Shown piece by piece: positions 8,875 through 18,625 of a stretch of 64,000 bases of DNA. Origin of the DNA: a virus; IMG/VR virus record IMGVR_UViG_3300024518_000034, positions 62,001 to 126,000 of that record; one strand, 5' to 3'. Both the position numbers and the translations under genes were made by a program. The notes under the pieces are model-generated. The model did no database searches and was not told where the DNA came from. It saw nothing but the letters and a program-made list of their open reading frames with translations. Positions within the stretch are counted from its first letter, which is position 1. Each line of letters starts with the position of its first letter.

Positions 8875-9989
8875 AAATCGCTTTTAGTGCCGATTGGCAT
8901 ATTGGTATATCTACACATTCAAAGAATAAGGTAGGTATTCCATCTCGCACGCAGGATTCAATAGATTCTGTAAATAAGATAATTAACAAAGCTAAAGACT
9001 TAAACTGTGATACTTTTATAGTAGGCGGGGATTTGTTTCACCATTCAAATCCCCGACCTGCATTTATACTTGAAGCAGTTAGGCTATTGCAATATGCAAA
9101 TAGAATGTTTGATGATCTTATAGTTATAAGCGGCAATCATGATCCAATGCCGCTAAGCGGCGGTGTTGGAGCAATAGGCTTATTGGCTAACATGAATGAA
9201 ATGCCTCACAATAGAATGTATGAAGAAGATGCAGATCTGTTGGTGACTAAGCGCGAAGAAAAAGTTCATTTAAGTATTCGACCATATCAAAAGAAAACAC
9301 AGGTAATGGAAAAACCTAGTTCCCTTGGCGGTGAGGCACCAACCATAATGATAGCCCACCATCATTTTCAGGGAGCAGTGGTAGGGTCTGAAACAAGAAT
9401 GCTGGCAGGAGGCGTTTCTGTAATTGAAGAATTAGATGGCGTAAGCTTAATTTTAAGTGGACATATTCATAAACCTCAACATCTTAAAACTCCAAAAGGA
9501 GTACCGGTTCTTTACCCTGGTTCACCGGCTAGATTTTATTTTAGTGACAGAGATGACGAAAAGGGATTTTGGACCATTGAAGTTGACTCACAAGGAGTTA
9601 AGGGTTTTGAGTTTATAGAGATAGAGAATAGGCCAATGGTGCAAATAGAAAAAGACATTAAGTGGCTAGCGAAACCTAAAAAGTACTGTGTGGAGGATTT
9701 AATAGTCGAGGGAGTGAGGGGCGCTGATGTGAAAACTATTATAAGTTGCGATGATGTTTTAGAAATAGATACCGTTAAAATGGTTGACCTGTTGAAGAAG
9801 GCTGGCGCTTATTACATAGTTCCACCTAAAATAGAATTGAGACATAAAAATAGGACAAGAGAAGAGGAAATCAACCGTGACCAAAATAAGGACAAATGTG
9901 TTGATTTATGGCTAAAAAACAACGATTTAGGACAGTTTGAAAAAGAAGAGATAAAGCAGAGTGCAGACGAGATCATGCAAGACGATTAA
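8871..9989 (+). CDS. SbcD/gp47-like DNA repair exonuclease subunit
   Basis: This is a calcineurin-type metallophosphoesterase of the Mre11/SbcD/gp47 group. The metal-binding motifs appear in order: FSADWHIG (residues 5-12), [13 protein letters not shown], a DNA-contact region, AHHHF, and SGHIHKPQ. Total length is 372 residues. ATG 8871 is chosen because AGAGG lies five bases before it. It would form the nuclease half of a double-strand-end processing complex with the ATPase encoded at 10440-12509, from which it is separated only by a RuvC-like gene. Its coding sequence contains a perfect 10-bp inverted repeat (9026-9055). Confidence 0.9.
   Translation: MKIAFSADWHIGISTHSKNKVGIPSRTQDSIDSVNKIINKAKDLNCDTFIVGGDLFHHSNPRPAFILEAVRLLQYANRMFDDLIVISGNHDPMPLSGGVGAIGLLANMNEMPHNRMYEEDADLLVTKREEKVHLSIRPYQKKTQVMEKPSSLGGEAPTIMIAHHHFQGAVVGSETRMLAGGVSVIEELDGVSLILSGHIHKPQHLKTPKGVPVLYPGSPARFYFSDRDDEKGFWTIEVDSQGVKGFEFIEIENRPMVQIEKDIKWLAKPKKYCVEDLIVEGVRGADVKTIISCDDVLEIDTVKMVDLLKKAGAYYIVPPKIELRHKNRTREEEINRDQNKDKCVDLWLKNNDLGQFEKEEIKQSADEIMQDD
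9026..9055 (+). repeat. Perfect 10-bp inverted repeat inside the sbcD-like gene
   Basis: CGGGGATTTG (9026-9035) and CAAATCCCCG (9046-9055) are perfect reverse complements around a 10-base loop. A second, 7-bp repeat (AGCGGCA/TGCCGCT) follows at 9129-9154 in the same gene. Neither has a terminator T-tract. Confidence 0.7.
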
Positions 9990-10450
9990 TGAATATATTG
10001 ACATTAGATTTAGCAACAACAACTGGATGGGCACAAAAGAAGAAAAAGAAGATCGAGAGTGGGATAGTAAATTTCTCTCCTAAAAGAGGAGATAGTCCTG
10101 GGGTAAGATTTTTGAAGTTTAGAGCCTGGCTCACTAAAGTAGTTAAAGAATTGGAACCAGAAGTTATAGTTTATGAGCGCCCCCATCATCGAGGAGGGGC
10201 AGCAACCGAAGTCTTAGTAGGATTGTCCACTAGAGTGCAGGAGATAGCCGCAGAGTATAAAATAGAATGCCAGGCGGTTCACAGCACTACGCTTAAAAAA
10301 TTTTTAACAGGGGGCGGCAGAGCGTCTAAGGAAGATATGATCAGAGAAGCCAAAATTAGGTTCCCGAAACAAGATATTGTTGACGACAATCAAGCCGACG
10401 CGCTAGCTCTTTTAGCATATGCAATAGAAACTTACGAATATGAAGATTAA
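9989..10450 (+). CDS. RuvC-like Holliday junction resolvase
   Basis: This is an RNase H-fold nuclease of the RuvC type. The first catalytic Asp is in LTLDLATTTGWA (D7). The glutamate is in VIVYERPHHRG, and the terminal acidic pair is in VDDNQADALALLAYA. These are the four positions used for two-metal cleavage. The length of 153 residues matches RuvC. It starts on the A of the previous stop and overlaps the ATPase gene by eleven bases, so it is translated as part of the recombination cluster. It would resolve branched DNA before packaging. Confidence 0.85.
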   Translation: MNILTLDLATTTGWAQKKKKKIESGIVNFSPKRGDSPGVRFLKFRAWLTKVVKELEPEVIVYERPHHRGGAATEVLVGLSTRVQEIAAEYKIECQAVHSTTLKKFLTGGGRASKEDMIREAKIRFPKQDIVDDNQADALALLAYAIETYEYED

Positions 10451-12509
10451 CAGAATAAGAGCTTTAAACTATCTGTCCTTTGGACATGTAGACATAAATT
10501 TGTCTAAAGCTAGACTTACTTCTATTTTGGGAGATTGCGGAGAGGTAGGAAGATCAAATGGTGCTGGAAAAAGCACCATATTTGGTGCCATATGTTATGG
10601 ATTGTTTGGAAAGTACATTGTTGCCTCTGATGATTTGTTGATTAGAGATGATCAGTCTAGGATGGAAGTAGAAATAGAATTTGAAATAGATAATCATCAA
10701 ATAAAGATAATTAGAGGTAGAGATAAGTCAAGCAAGCATGCAAAACTTATTGTAGATAATAAACTGACAGCCGAAGGAATAAGAAATGTAAATTATGAAG
10801 TAGTTAAATTGATTAAGATGAACTTTGATGTATTTCTAGCTACTACTTTTTTTATCCAAGGAGGATTGGACAACTTCACTAGTGCTGCACCATCGTCAAG
10901 AAAAGACTATCTTGGATCAATCTTGGACACCACTTGTTGGGATAAATGGTACAATGAGGCCAAAAACAAGTTAACGGATTTAAGTCAAGAAGTTGAAAAA
11001 TTAGACAGCGAAGTTGGAATTATAAAAGACAATTTTGACCTTAAAAAGAACTATACTAAAGAGATAGGTGAATTGAAGAAGAAACATACTGGTGAAAACT
11101 TGGTTCTGAAGAGGTTGGAGAAAAAGAAGAAAGCTGCTACAGATAGAATTGCTGAATTAGAAAAGCTTAAAGTAGAACATCAAGCGCTTTTAAAGAACAA
11201 AAATGGAACTAGCGTAGATGTGATGTTAGTAAAAGCTAAACAGGAGTTAAGTAAGGCGAAAAAAGAATTTGAAGGAAATCAAATCCAAGAAAAAAGAATA
11301 AAAGAGGAGTTAAAGAAATATAAACCTAGAAGTGTCATACTTAAAGAAGAAAAAGAGATAGGTGAAAAAATAGCTCAATTTGATGAAAAAATACGTAGTA
11401 GTAAGGAAATTTTGGCCTTATTGAACAAAGCAGGAACAGGGAAAGACGTTGATTGTCCTGTGTGTGAAACAAAAATAGAAGGAGTTGCCGCAACCATAGG
11501 TCATAGAAAACTTGAATTGATTTCCTTGGAAAAAGAGCTTGGTGAGACGCAGGAGACAAGGAGAAGTTACAAAAGTGATTTAGCAGAGGTTAATGTGCTA
11601 ACAAATGAGGAAATAAGATTAGAAACAAGTGGAATGCATTTAAAAGAAGATGTGCATATTGCTAATCGTAGAGTGAGTGATGCTAAAGAGCTTCTTGTAG
11701 AAGAGAAAAAACGTTTCAAAGAAGTAAACAAGAGGATAGCTGAAACGGTAGTCGATGAAGATGAAATCTATAACTTGATGAATCAACGAGAAGATTTAAA
11801 AAAACTAGTTGACAGCAAGAGAGGGAAAGTGGTAGACTTAGAAGTTAAAATAATTTCTTTGGAAGGAAATAAGGACAAAGTAGAAGAAAATAAAGAGAAG
11901 GTAAAGAAATTAACAGAGCGAAAAAAGGAAGCTAAAAAGGAAGGCAGAAAGATTACTCTAGTAAAGAGAATGTTTTCTAAAAAGAGTGGGATACCAGCCT
12001 ATATCATTGAGAATGCAATTGCAGACATAGAAGATAGGGCTAATGATATATTGAAATCTTTTGGTAGTGGATTGATAGTTGCATTAGAAAGTCAAAAGAT
12101 TACAAAGACGAAGAAAAAAGAAGTGGACACGTTAGAAATCTTTGTTATAACTTCAACCGGTAGGAAAAGAATCTACCAACTGCTTTCTGGCGGTGAGAAA
12201 GCACAAGTTAATATAGCAATGAGATTGGCACTGTCTATGCTTTTGTCGAACAGGTATGGAGTTAACATTGATACCTTGTTTATAGATGAATCTATGGGAG
12301 CCTTTGACGAAATGAATAGGTCGGTAATGTTAGGCATTTTTAAGCTATTATCTAACAGATTTAGGCAAGTTTTTGTCATTAGTCACCACGAAGATTTGAG
12401 AGATATGATGCCAGATACAATATTAGTTTCTAAAAAAGATGGCGTGAGTAGCGCCAAGGTTGTATTAGGCAATAGAGGTAAGCTAGTGTTGGCTAGCAAA
12501 GGAGAATAG
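10440..12509 (+). CDS. SbcC/Rad50/gp46-like SMC-type ATPase
   Basis: This is the ATPase arm of the double-strand-end processing complex. The N-terminal Walker A is GRSNGAGKST (around residue 38-47). Two long coiled-coil segments (residues ~180-300 and ~380-500) flank a zinc hook CPVCETKIEG. The C-terminal lobe has the ABC signature LLSGGEKAQVNIAMRLAL, Walker B DTLFIDESMGAFD and the switch His in FVISHHED. At 689 residues it is larger than T4 gp46 and smaller than E. coli SbcC. Its partner is the metallophosphoesterase at 8871-9989. Confidence 0.93.
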   Translation: MKINRIRALNYLSFGHVDINLSKARLTSILGDCGEVGRSNGAGKSTIFGAICYGLFGKYIVASDDLLIRDDQSRMEVEIEFEIDNHQIKIIRGRDKSSKHAKLIVDNKLTAEGIRNVNYEVVKLIKMNFDVFLATTFFIQGGLDNFTSAAPSSRKDYLGSILDTTCWDKWYNEAKNKLTDLSQEVEKLDSEVGIIKDNFDLKKNYTKEIGELKKKHTGENLVLKRLEKKKKAATDRIAELEKLKVEHQALLKNKNGTSVDVMLVKAKQELSKAKKEFEGNQIQEKRIKEELKKYKPRSVILKEEKEIGEKIAQFDEKIRSSKEILALLNKAGTGKDVDCPVCETKIEGVAATIGHRKLELISLEKELGETQETRRSYKSDLAEVNVLTNEEIRLETSGMHLKEDVHIANRRVSDAKELLVEEKKRFKEVNKRIAETVVDEDEIYNLMNQREDLKKLVDSKRGKVVDLEVKIISLEGNKDKVEENKEKVKKLTERKKEAKKEGRKITLVKRMFSKKSGIPAYIIENAIADIEDRANDILKSFGSGLIVALESQKITKTKKKEVDTLEIFVITSTGRKRIYQLLSGGEKAQVNIAMRLALSMLLSNRYGVNIDTLFIDESMGAFDEMNRSVMLGIFKLLSNRFRQVFVISHHEDLRDMMPDTILVSKKDGVSSAKVVLGNRGKLVLASKGE

Positions 12510-12510
12510 T

Positions 12511-12741
12511 ATGAGTGAAGAGAGAGTTAGTAATCGTGAGTTAAAGGATCAAGAAGAGAGAGAAAAACTTAAAGTTACTGGATTGGGTGATCTGGTTGCA
12601 GAGATGATTGCTATAGGCGATCCGAAAGATGTATACACAAAACGTAGTCCAGGTAAGGTGAAGAAAGCTCAATTTATACAAGATGAATTGAACAGAAGAG
12701 GAAAATTAAGAAAAACAAAAAAGTCAGCAGCGGCTGAGTAA
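12511..12741 (+). CDS. Hypothetical small charged protein, 76 aa
   Basis: Unrecognised. It is almost entirely charged or polar and ends in a Lys/Ala-rich tail (KLRKTKKSAAAE). It begins two bases after the SbcC-like stop with the AAAGGAG site inside that gene's end, and stops four bases before the first glycosyltransferase. It could be a small nucleic-acid-binding protein, but that is a guess. Confidence 0.65.
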   Translation: MSEERVSNRELKDQEEREKLKVTGLGDLVAEMIAIGDPKDVYTKRSPGKVKKAQFIQDELNRRGKLRKTKKSAAAE

Positions 12742-12744
12742 AAC

Positions 12745-13974
12745 ATGAGCGAGGGCAAGCGAAAAGTTATGTGGGTAAGTGATAGCCCACAATGGAGATA
12801 TGTTGGACAATCTAGAGTAACTAGAGAGGTCTGCAGAAGGTTGAATTCCAAATATGATATGTGTGTGGCTGGATTCTTTGATAAGAAAGAAGTTGGAAAA
12901 GAAGCAATATTTAAAGATGGATATCCAGTCTATAACATAACAAGGGATGCTACTGGATTAATTATTGACGCTATACATCATTATAATCCAGACGTGGTCA
13001 TCATGAGTCACGATTGCTGGGAGTTTCCAAACATAGAACTGTTTAGAAGAAAATTTCCAAAGATTAAATTTATTGGATGGTTTACTATTGATGGTGATCC
13101 GATAGATACAAAGTGGAAGAATTTGTTGGAAGCTTGCAATTTAATAATTAGTCCTACAGAATATGGAAAAAAAGTAATAAAAGATCAGTACATGCACTTA
13201 GATGTAGATGTTGTCTCGTATGGAATTGACCATTCTAATTTTTTTAAGATAGATCAGTTACAAAAAGAGATGCATCGTAAGAGTATAAGAATGAATAATG
13301 GGGCAAGTTTGGAGGGGAAATTTTGTGCTATTTTCACAGGACAAAATCACACTAGAAAAAATCTGGGAGCAGCCTTCGACGGATGGAATAGATTTTCTAA
13401 AGGAAAAGATGATGTGGCATATACCATCATCACCCATACGCGAAAAATTAAGCATGGAGAATGGGCTAACATGCCAGTAGATTATGATCTAGGCAATTGG
13501 TATAATGCTGATAGCATGTTAGTTGTGGATGGTGTAGTAGATGATCCAACTCTTTCTAGATTTTATCAAGTAAGTGATGTAATGTTGTTACCCACCCTAG
13601 GCGAGTCGCCTTCTCTGCCATTGTTGGAATCTATGGCTTGCGGAGTAGTGCCAATAGTTACTAATTATTCTGGCCCAACTGATTTCTGTAGGCATAATGA
13701 AAATGCCTTCTTGATGGAAGGAGTAGATTTTTGGCCTCAAATGTGGCATGTGAGAAGAAAGATAGTTTCGCCAGAAACAGTTCAAGAATCGTTGGAAATA
13801 ATGTATAACAAATGGAAAAATGAAAAGGCCAACTTTCACAAGTTGGCGCAAAATGCAGTGGCTGCTTCTAGAGAATACGATTGGGATAAATCGGCAGCGG
13901 GAATAATGAATAGTATTGAAAGTCTATTCAAAGAGAATAGAGTAGAGAGAACAAACAAGGTAACTAGAGTATGA
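12745..13974 (+). CDS. GT4-like glycosyltransferase (GT-B fold)
   Basis: A nucleotide-sugar glycosyltransferase. The N-terminal lobe opens with VMWVSDSPQWRYVGQSRV. The C-terminal lobe begins near CAIFTGQNHTRKNL and has the family hallmark GESPSLPLLESMACGVVPIVT (residues ~285-310), the acidic EX7E-type site that holds the nucleotide sugar. Length (409 aa) is normal for GT4. It opens a run of glycosyltransferase genes and overlaps the next by four bases. Acceptor and sugar cannot be inferred. In large phages such enzymes act on modified DNA, virion glycans or host surface polymers. Confidence 0.85.
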   Translation: MSEGKRKVMWVSDSPQWRYVGQSRVTREVCRRLNSKYDMCVAGFFDKKEVGKEAIFKDGYPVYNITRDATGLIIDAIHHYNPDVVIMSHDCWEFPNIELFRRKFPKIKFIGWFTIDGDPIDTKWKNLLEACNLIISPTEYGKKVIKDQYMHLDVDVVSYGIDHSNFFKIDQLQKEMHRKSIRMNNGASLEGKFCAIFTGQNHTRKNLGAAFDGWNRFSKGKDDVAYTIITHTRKIKHGEWANMPVDYDLGNWYNADSMLVVDGVVDDPTLSRFYQVSDVMLLPTLGESPSLPLLESMACGVVPIVTNYSGPTDFCRHNENAFLMEGVDFWPQMWHVRRKIVSPETVQESLEIMYNKWKNEKANFHKLAQNAVAASREYDWDKSAAGIMNSIESLFKENRVERTNKVTRV

Positions 13975-16196
13975 GATCTATAAACGTTTTTGGAACTTTT
14001 AATGGGGTTACTGGATATGACCATGTAGTTAGAAATATTGTAGAAAGAATGTATTTCAAGGGTATCGTTGTAGGATTGCATGATTTCAAGGAATGGTCGG
14101 GTACTAAGATACCTACGTCAGTTTTGTTACAGAATATGGTAAAAAGCGCACCGGCTGTGCGCTCTGATATGCTGTTAGCTTTTTGTTTACCAGAGCAGAT
14201 TTATAAAAATAAGAATCTGCACCAAGGAAAAATTATAGCTAATTACACTATGATGGAAACTGATAGGATACCTAGAAATTGGGTAGATTATGGTGCATCA
14301 AGTGATGTAATAATAGTGCCTACTCAATTTAATAAAAAGGCCTGGATAGATAGTGGAGTGAATGAGAACAGATTGGAGGTCGTACCGCTAGGAATTGATG
14401 TAGGTATGTACAATCCAAGCATTCACCCATTGCCATTATATGATGGTGACGAGCTAATAAATGACAAATATAAGTACAGATTCTTAAATATACAGGAAGC
14501 GGTAGATAGAAAGAATTTAGATGGCATATTAGAAAGCTGGATGATAGCTACTAAAGATAGAGACGATTGTTGCTTAATATTGAAGTTATCTTCATACTCA
14601 GAAAATAGATTAGACTTTTTCGGAACTAGAATGGATCGTATTAGAGAGAAGGTAGGAATCAAAAAAGAAGAACACGCGCCTATTTTTATATATTCTAATA
14701 TGTTGTTGGACTCACAAATGCCTTCATTACTTTCAACTTGTACACATTACATATCACTTAGTTTTGGCGAAGGGTGGGATCTAAATATGATCGCAGCAGC
14801 GTCGATGAATAAACAACTGGTAGCGCCAGACAATTCATCTTATAAAGAATATTTGAACGATGAGATTGCATTCATGATTGATACTAAATTAGAGCCAGCA
14901 AAACAAAGCGGACCAACAGCTAGAATCTATCATGGGTCAAACTGGGCAAGACCACAGATGGAATGTGTATTGGATACGTATAAGAAGATTTTTGATGGAG
15001 AAGTGAAGAAAGAAGCAAGAGAGGTGATTGCAAAAGAATATACTTGGGATCACACTGTAGACAATTTAATAAAGACATTAGATAGAAGATTTTATGGCAC
15101 TAAACCTTTTTCTCTACCCAAAGAAGTAGAGAAAAAAAAGACGGGTGTCATGTTAGTTTGCAAAAGTAATGTTGGTTCAGAGAAATGTGGAATATTGGAG
15201 TATAGCAAGTCATTGATAGGTGCATTTCAAAATTCGGAAGAAAAGTTAGATAAAGTGGGACTTATGGGCGGAAATGAGCCGACTTATGTCGATCATATTG
15301 ATAACAATGAAATAGCATTAGTGCATTATCAATATGAGTATCAGTTTCATAGCCCAAGTAGATTGAAGTTTATGTTTAGAGAATTAAAGGCTCGCGGTGT
15401 TAAAACGGTTGTGACTCAACACACTCTAACGAAAGAGGCTGCACCGCACAATTGCGTGATAAGAGATTATGCTGATGCTATCATAGTGCATAGTGATCGT
15501 AGTAAAGAATATGCTAGCGCACAATTAGGATATGATTCAAAAAAGGTTCACAAGGTTATAATGCCATGCAATCCAATCATAGAAGAGTTTGATTCCACTG
15601 TTCCATTGCCGAAAGACAAATTGAAGGTGGGATTTTTTGGATTTTCCTATTATCACAAGGGAATAAACAAACTTATAATTAACTACTATTCACTGAAACA
15701 GCACGAGGCTTTTAAGGATCTAATGTTAGTTATAGTTTCGAACAAGCCTAAGCAGGACCAGGTTGGATATTATGAACAATGTGTAAATATGTTGAACTAT
15801 TTTGGATTGAAGAACAAAGAAGATTACATTTGGATAGATAAGTTTTTACCTGAGGAACAAGCTGTAGGTTATTTGAACCAGTGTGACTGCATTATATTAC
15901 CATATGATGATTATGGTGGAGTAGGTACGAGTGCGGCAATAAGAACAGCTATGAGAGCAGGCAAGCCAGTTTTTGCATCAGACACTTGTTGGTTTTCTGA
16001 CATACCAGAAATAGTAGTACCTAGAATTAATGATGATAATTTCGAAGGAGATTTGAAATCATTGTTGGGTGAGGTTAGGAAAAAAGAGAATTCAGAGGCA
16101 CTTTCTGGTAGAGTTAAAAAGTATGTTGAGAGGAATTCATGGGAAGAGTCGGCAAGGCAGCACAGAGAGATATATCAAACGCTTATAGGTACTTAA
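13971..16196 (+). CDS. Tandem two-domain glycosyltransferase (GT-B + GT-B)
   Basis: Two complete GT4-like units are fused in 741 residues. The first (about 1-375) includes VVPLGIDVGMY and the sugar-site region SFGEGWDLNMIAAASMNKQLVAP. The second (about 390-741) starts with KSNVGSEKCGILEYSKSL and includes KVGFFGFSYYHKGINKL and CDCIILPYDDYGGVGTSAAIRTAMRAGKP. The second half resembles the separate protein at 25292-26281 in its opening CGI motif and in its closing aromatic segment. The ATG overlaps the preceding stop. A bifunctional enzyme adding two sugars in sequence is a reasonable inference. Confidence 0.85.
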   Translation: MRSINVFGTFNGVTGYDHVVRNIVERMYFKGIVVGLHDFKEWSGTKIPTSVLLQNMVKSAPAVRSDMLLAFCLPEQIYKNKNLHQGKIIANYTMMETDRIPRNWVDYGASSDVIIVPTQFNKKAWIDSGVNENRLEVVPLGIDVGMYNPSIHPLPLYDGDELINDKYKYRFLNIQEAVDRKNLDGILESWMIATKDRDDCCLILKLSSYSENRLDFFGTRMDRIREKVGIKKEEHAPIFIYSNMLLDSQMPSLLSTCTHYISLSFGEGWDLNMIAAASMNKQLVAPDNSSYKEYLNDEIAFMIDTKLEPAKQSGPTARIYHGSNWARPQMECVLDTYKKIFDGEVKKEAREVIAKEYTWDHTVDNLIKTLDRRFYGTKPFSLPKEVEKKKTGVMLVCKSNVGSEKCGILEYSKSLIGAFQNSEEKLDKVGLMGGNEPTYVDHIDNNEIALVHYQYEYQFHSPSRLKFMFRELKARGVKTVVTQHTLTKEAAPHNCVIRDYADAIIVHSDRSKEYASAQLGYDSKKVHKVIMPCNPIIEEFDSTVPLPKDKLKVGFFGFSYYHKGINKLIINYYSLKQHEAFKDLMLVIVSNKPKQDQVGYYEQCVNMLNYFGLKNKEDYIWIDKFLPEEQAVGYLNQCDCIILPYDDYGGVGTSAAIRTAMRAGKPVFASDTCWFSDIPEIVVPRINDDNFEGDLKSLLGEVRKKENSEALSGRVKKYVERNSWEESARQHREIYQTLIGT
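14145..14163 (+). repeat. Perfect 7-bp GC-rich inverted repeat in a glycosyltransferase gene
   Basis: AGCGCAC (14145-14151) and GTGCGCT (14157-14163) pair around a CGGCT loop. It is one of several short GC-rich hairpins inside coding DNA in this window. Confidence 0.6.
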
Positions 16197-16537
16197 TAGT
16201 AGACAGGCTTGAGGAAAAAGATTTAGATTTTATTGACTACACTGAAGAAGGAGGGTGCCTTTATCTTGGAAAAGATTGGAAAGATGGAGGTCACCAAACA
16301 TATGTAATAGGATTGTCTAGTAAGATGGTGGTGTTTTTAAAAGAATTAATAAGATATAAATTTGGAGTTATAGATTTAAAAAGTGGATCGTGGCATTATT
16401 TCATTTGGTCTAAGAACAAACCTGGAATTATTTGTACTATGTATCATAAGTTTAACGACAACATAGAGGGGGACTCAAGAAGATTTTGGAGAGTGATAAG
16501 ACTGTTAGCGGGAAATTTGAGGGCAAGAGATGAGTGA
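16139..16537 (+). CDS. Hypothetical protein, 132 aa
   Basis: Unrecognised. The start overlaps the preceding gene by 58 bases, which is long for this window, but GAGAGG sits five bases before this ATG and no other start codon with a site is apparent. The body is rich in aromatics (WHYFIWSKNKPGIICTMYHKF), suggesting a compact beta-rich fold. It overlaps the following glycosyltransferase by eight bases and so belongs to the sugar cluster. Confidence 0.6.
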   Translation: MGRVGKAAQRDISNAYRYLIVDRLEEKDLDFIDYTEEGGCLYLGKDWKDGGHQTYVIGLSSKMVVFLKELIRYKFGVIDLKSGSWHYFIWSKNKPGIICTMYHKFNDNIEGDSRRFWRVIRLLAGNLRARDE

Positions 16538-17444
16538 ACCAAAAATTAGTGTACATATATTGGCGAAGGAAACCACAGAGCTTGGAAACAGACTGTTTGA
16601 GTCATGTGTTCAATCTATATTGGATGCAGACTATGCGTATGAAATTATAATAGTTGATAACGGGTGTGAACCGGGACTTGTTGATGGGCAGTGGGGAGAA
16701 TGCCAAATAACAGTAATAGACGGAACAAACATTGCTGACTTTGCTGCATTAAGAAATCTAGCTTTAGAATACACAGGAAAAGATTGTACACATTTTCATT
16801 GGATTGACACTGATGAGTGCTATCCAAAAGAGACTTTATCAAAGCTAAAGGAAATGGCTAAAAATGATAATATTTCAGCAATAACTACGTGGTTTTGGCA
16901 CTTTATGATTGATCCTACACAATGGCAAGAACAACAGAATAAAACGAACTTCTACAAGCTTGTCCCAGGAATAAAATGGGAATTGCCAGTTCATGAGCAT
17001 CTAGTTGGATATGATAAAACGAAGGTGGCCCATCTGAACGCTTCATATCATCACTATGGATACATTAGGCCACAATGGGTCCAGGCGTTGAAGTGGATAA
17101 AGTATGACGTGTGGCAAAAAGGAAACGCAAATCATTATCGAGAATATTACGACGGAGGTTGGGAAAAGGTGGTAGACTATTATAGCGATGAAAGAACGCC
17201 AGATCAATGTTTAGAAGATCGCAGATCTTATTGCTCTAAATATATAGGGAATCACACGGATGGGTTTGAAAAGAATATAATAGAACCATGGATAGATAGT
17301 GGTAAGACCTGGAATGAGTGGCTTAAGACGATTAACGATTGCACAATGTGGGACGAGTGGGAAGAGAAGAGAAAAGAGTTGGGTTCGTGGAAAGACACAA
17401 TAAGTTGGGCATGTGAACGATATGGATTGAAAGAAAATGAATAA
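16530..17444 (+). CDS. GT2-like glycosyltransferase (GT-A fold)
   Basis: The opening KISVHILAKETTELGNRLFESCVQSIL and IIIVDNGCEPG are the nucleotide-binding start of family 2 glycosyltransferases. The DxD-type metal site is read in HFHWIDTDECYP (near residue 92), with LALEYTGKDCTHFHW as the preceding strand. The C-terminal half, with HEHLVGYDKTKVAHLNASYHHYGY, resembles SunS/TPR-type GT2 enzymes. Length 304 aa. It is one of three GT2 genes in a row, separated by tiny ORFs. Confidence 0.82.
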   Translation: MSEPKISVHILAKETTELGNRLFESCVQSILDADYAYEIIIVDNGCEPGLVDGQWGECQITVIDGTNIADFAALRNLALEYTGKDCTHFHWIDTDECYPKETLSKLKEMAKNDNISAITTWFWHFMIDPTQWQEQQNKTNFYKLVPGIKWELPVHEHLVGYDKTKVAHLNASYHHYGYIRPQWVQALKWIKYDVWQKGNANHYREYYDGGWEKVVDYYSDERTPDQCLEDRRSYCSKYIGNHTDGFEKNIIEPWIDSGKTWNEWLKTINDCTMWDEWEEKRKELGSWKDTISWACERYGLKENE

Positions 17445-17628
17445 AGCAACGCTAGAGAAAAACTACAAATTAACCTTGCAACTTACAGATGAAGAGATTC
17501 AGAACTATAAAGTGATATTGCATACATTTAAGACGTTGGGGGACAAGTCAGGTATAGCTGCAAAATATCCTGGTGCCGCGCTTTTAGCAGATGCCATTTT
17601 GTATTCTATTGAAGGAGACAACGAATGA
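17437..17628 (+). CDS. Hypothetical small protein, 63 aa
   Basis: Unrecognised. It overlaps the glycosyltransferases on both sides by eight and four bases, so it is translationally coupled to them. The content is helical (LTLQLTDEEIQNYKVILHTF), with an alanine-rich second half (AAKYPGAALLADAILYS). It may be a small accessory subunit. Confidence 0.6.
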   Translation: MNKATLEKNYKLTLQLTDEEIQNYKVILHTFKTLGDKSGIAAKYPGAALLADAILYSIEGDNE

Positions 17629-18338
17629 CAGTAGGAATGTTGATTTGCTCTTTTAACGACCTGGAATTAAGTAAAGTAATGTATCCATCTTTAGTTAAGT
17701 CAATGCCTAGTCATATTCCTTATGGAATTGTTGTAGTGGATGGCGGATCAACAGATGGATCGCTAGAGTTTTGGAAATCGAAGGCACCCGTGATACATCC
17801 AGGCGATTCAGATTTGCTAAAGCAGTTAAACGCTGAACCTGGAGATTTGAGACACTTATCTAGATCCTTAAATGTGGGAGGTAAGTATTTAATGGATAGT
17901 GGAGAGTATTCTCACATATTACACCCACATCCTGACATGGAATTTCCCCAAGAGGGGTGGGTAGAGACAATGGTCAATTATCTCAAAAAAGAGCCAAAAA
18001 TAGCTAAATTATCAGCAGATTGGGACCATTTGAGAATGGGAGATAGAGAGGGAAATCAATGCCCGTGGATAATGCCGGTTTCTGTAATCAAAGAAATGAT
18101 TGAAGGTGATGGATATTGGTTCGATCCAGAGTTTAGAGGGATTGGTGGAAGTGAAGACTGGGATCTAAATTGCAGGTTGATCAACAAGGGGTATCGTGTT
18201 ACAATTACATCTGATGCAATAGTAGAGCATGAGGGAATGGGAACTAGGGGTCAAAAGGGAAGAGACACTAACCAGGATGCTCTGTACAATAGAGGTTATT
18301 ATGTGAGCAAGTGGGGAACGCACATGTCCCCAGTATAG
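17625..18338 (+). CDS. GT2-like glycosyltransferase, short form
   Basis: VGMLICSFNDLELSKVMYPSL and IVVVDGGSTDGSLEFW are the standard GT2 opening. The sugar/metal region is SHILHPHPDMEFPQEGW, where an HPHPD sequence replaces the usual DxD. FRGIGGSEDWDLNCRLINKGY is the canonical late GT2 motif (EDxDL.RR.) with E/D-D-W-D. At 237 residues it is a minimal GT-A domain. It overlaps the preceding small ORF by four bases. Confidence 0.8.
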   Translation: MTVGMLICSFNDLELSKVMYPSLVKSMPSHIPYGIVVVDGGSTDGSLEFWKSKAPVIHPGDSDLLKQLNAEPGDLRHLSRSLNVGGKYLMDSGEYSHILHPHPDMEFPQEGWVETMVNYLKKEPKIAKLSADWDHLRMGDREGNQCPWIMPVSVIKEMIEGDGYWFDPEFRGIGGSEDWDLNCRLINKGYRVTITSDAIVEHEGMGTRGQKGRDTNQDALYNRGYYVSKWGTHMSPV

Positions 18339-18346
18339 GAGATAAA

Positions 18347-18625
18347 ATGACAGTTAAAGAAGCAAAGAAGGCAGTGTACGGATTTATTGAAGACACAGAT
18401 CTTACAACGAGAGATGCGCTTGATTTTACTGAATTAGTAAATGACTTAATTGAGGCTGCAAAAGAAGAACAGAAAAGTTCATACGATGGTGAATTGCAGA
18501 GACTATATCATCTAATATATAATCAAGCTGTAAGTGCAGCAAGAGAAGCATTTGTACAAGGGATGAGGCCTCCTGAGAACAGTGAAGAGGCGAAAGAAGA
18601 GGTTGAGGAAGTTGCAAATGTCTAA
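18347..18625 (+). CDS. Hypothetical acidic protein, 92 aa
   Basis: ATG 18347 is chosen because AGGAGA lies six bases upstream. The protein is helical and becomes strongly acidic at the C-terminus (NSEEAKEEVEEVANV). It overlaps the next GT2 gene by eight bases. No family is recognised. Confidence 0.6.
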   Translation: MTVKEAKKAVYGFIEDTDLTTRDALDFTELVNDLIEAAKEEQKSSYDGELQRLYHLIYNQAVSAAREAFVQGMRPPENSEEAKEEVEEVANV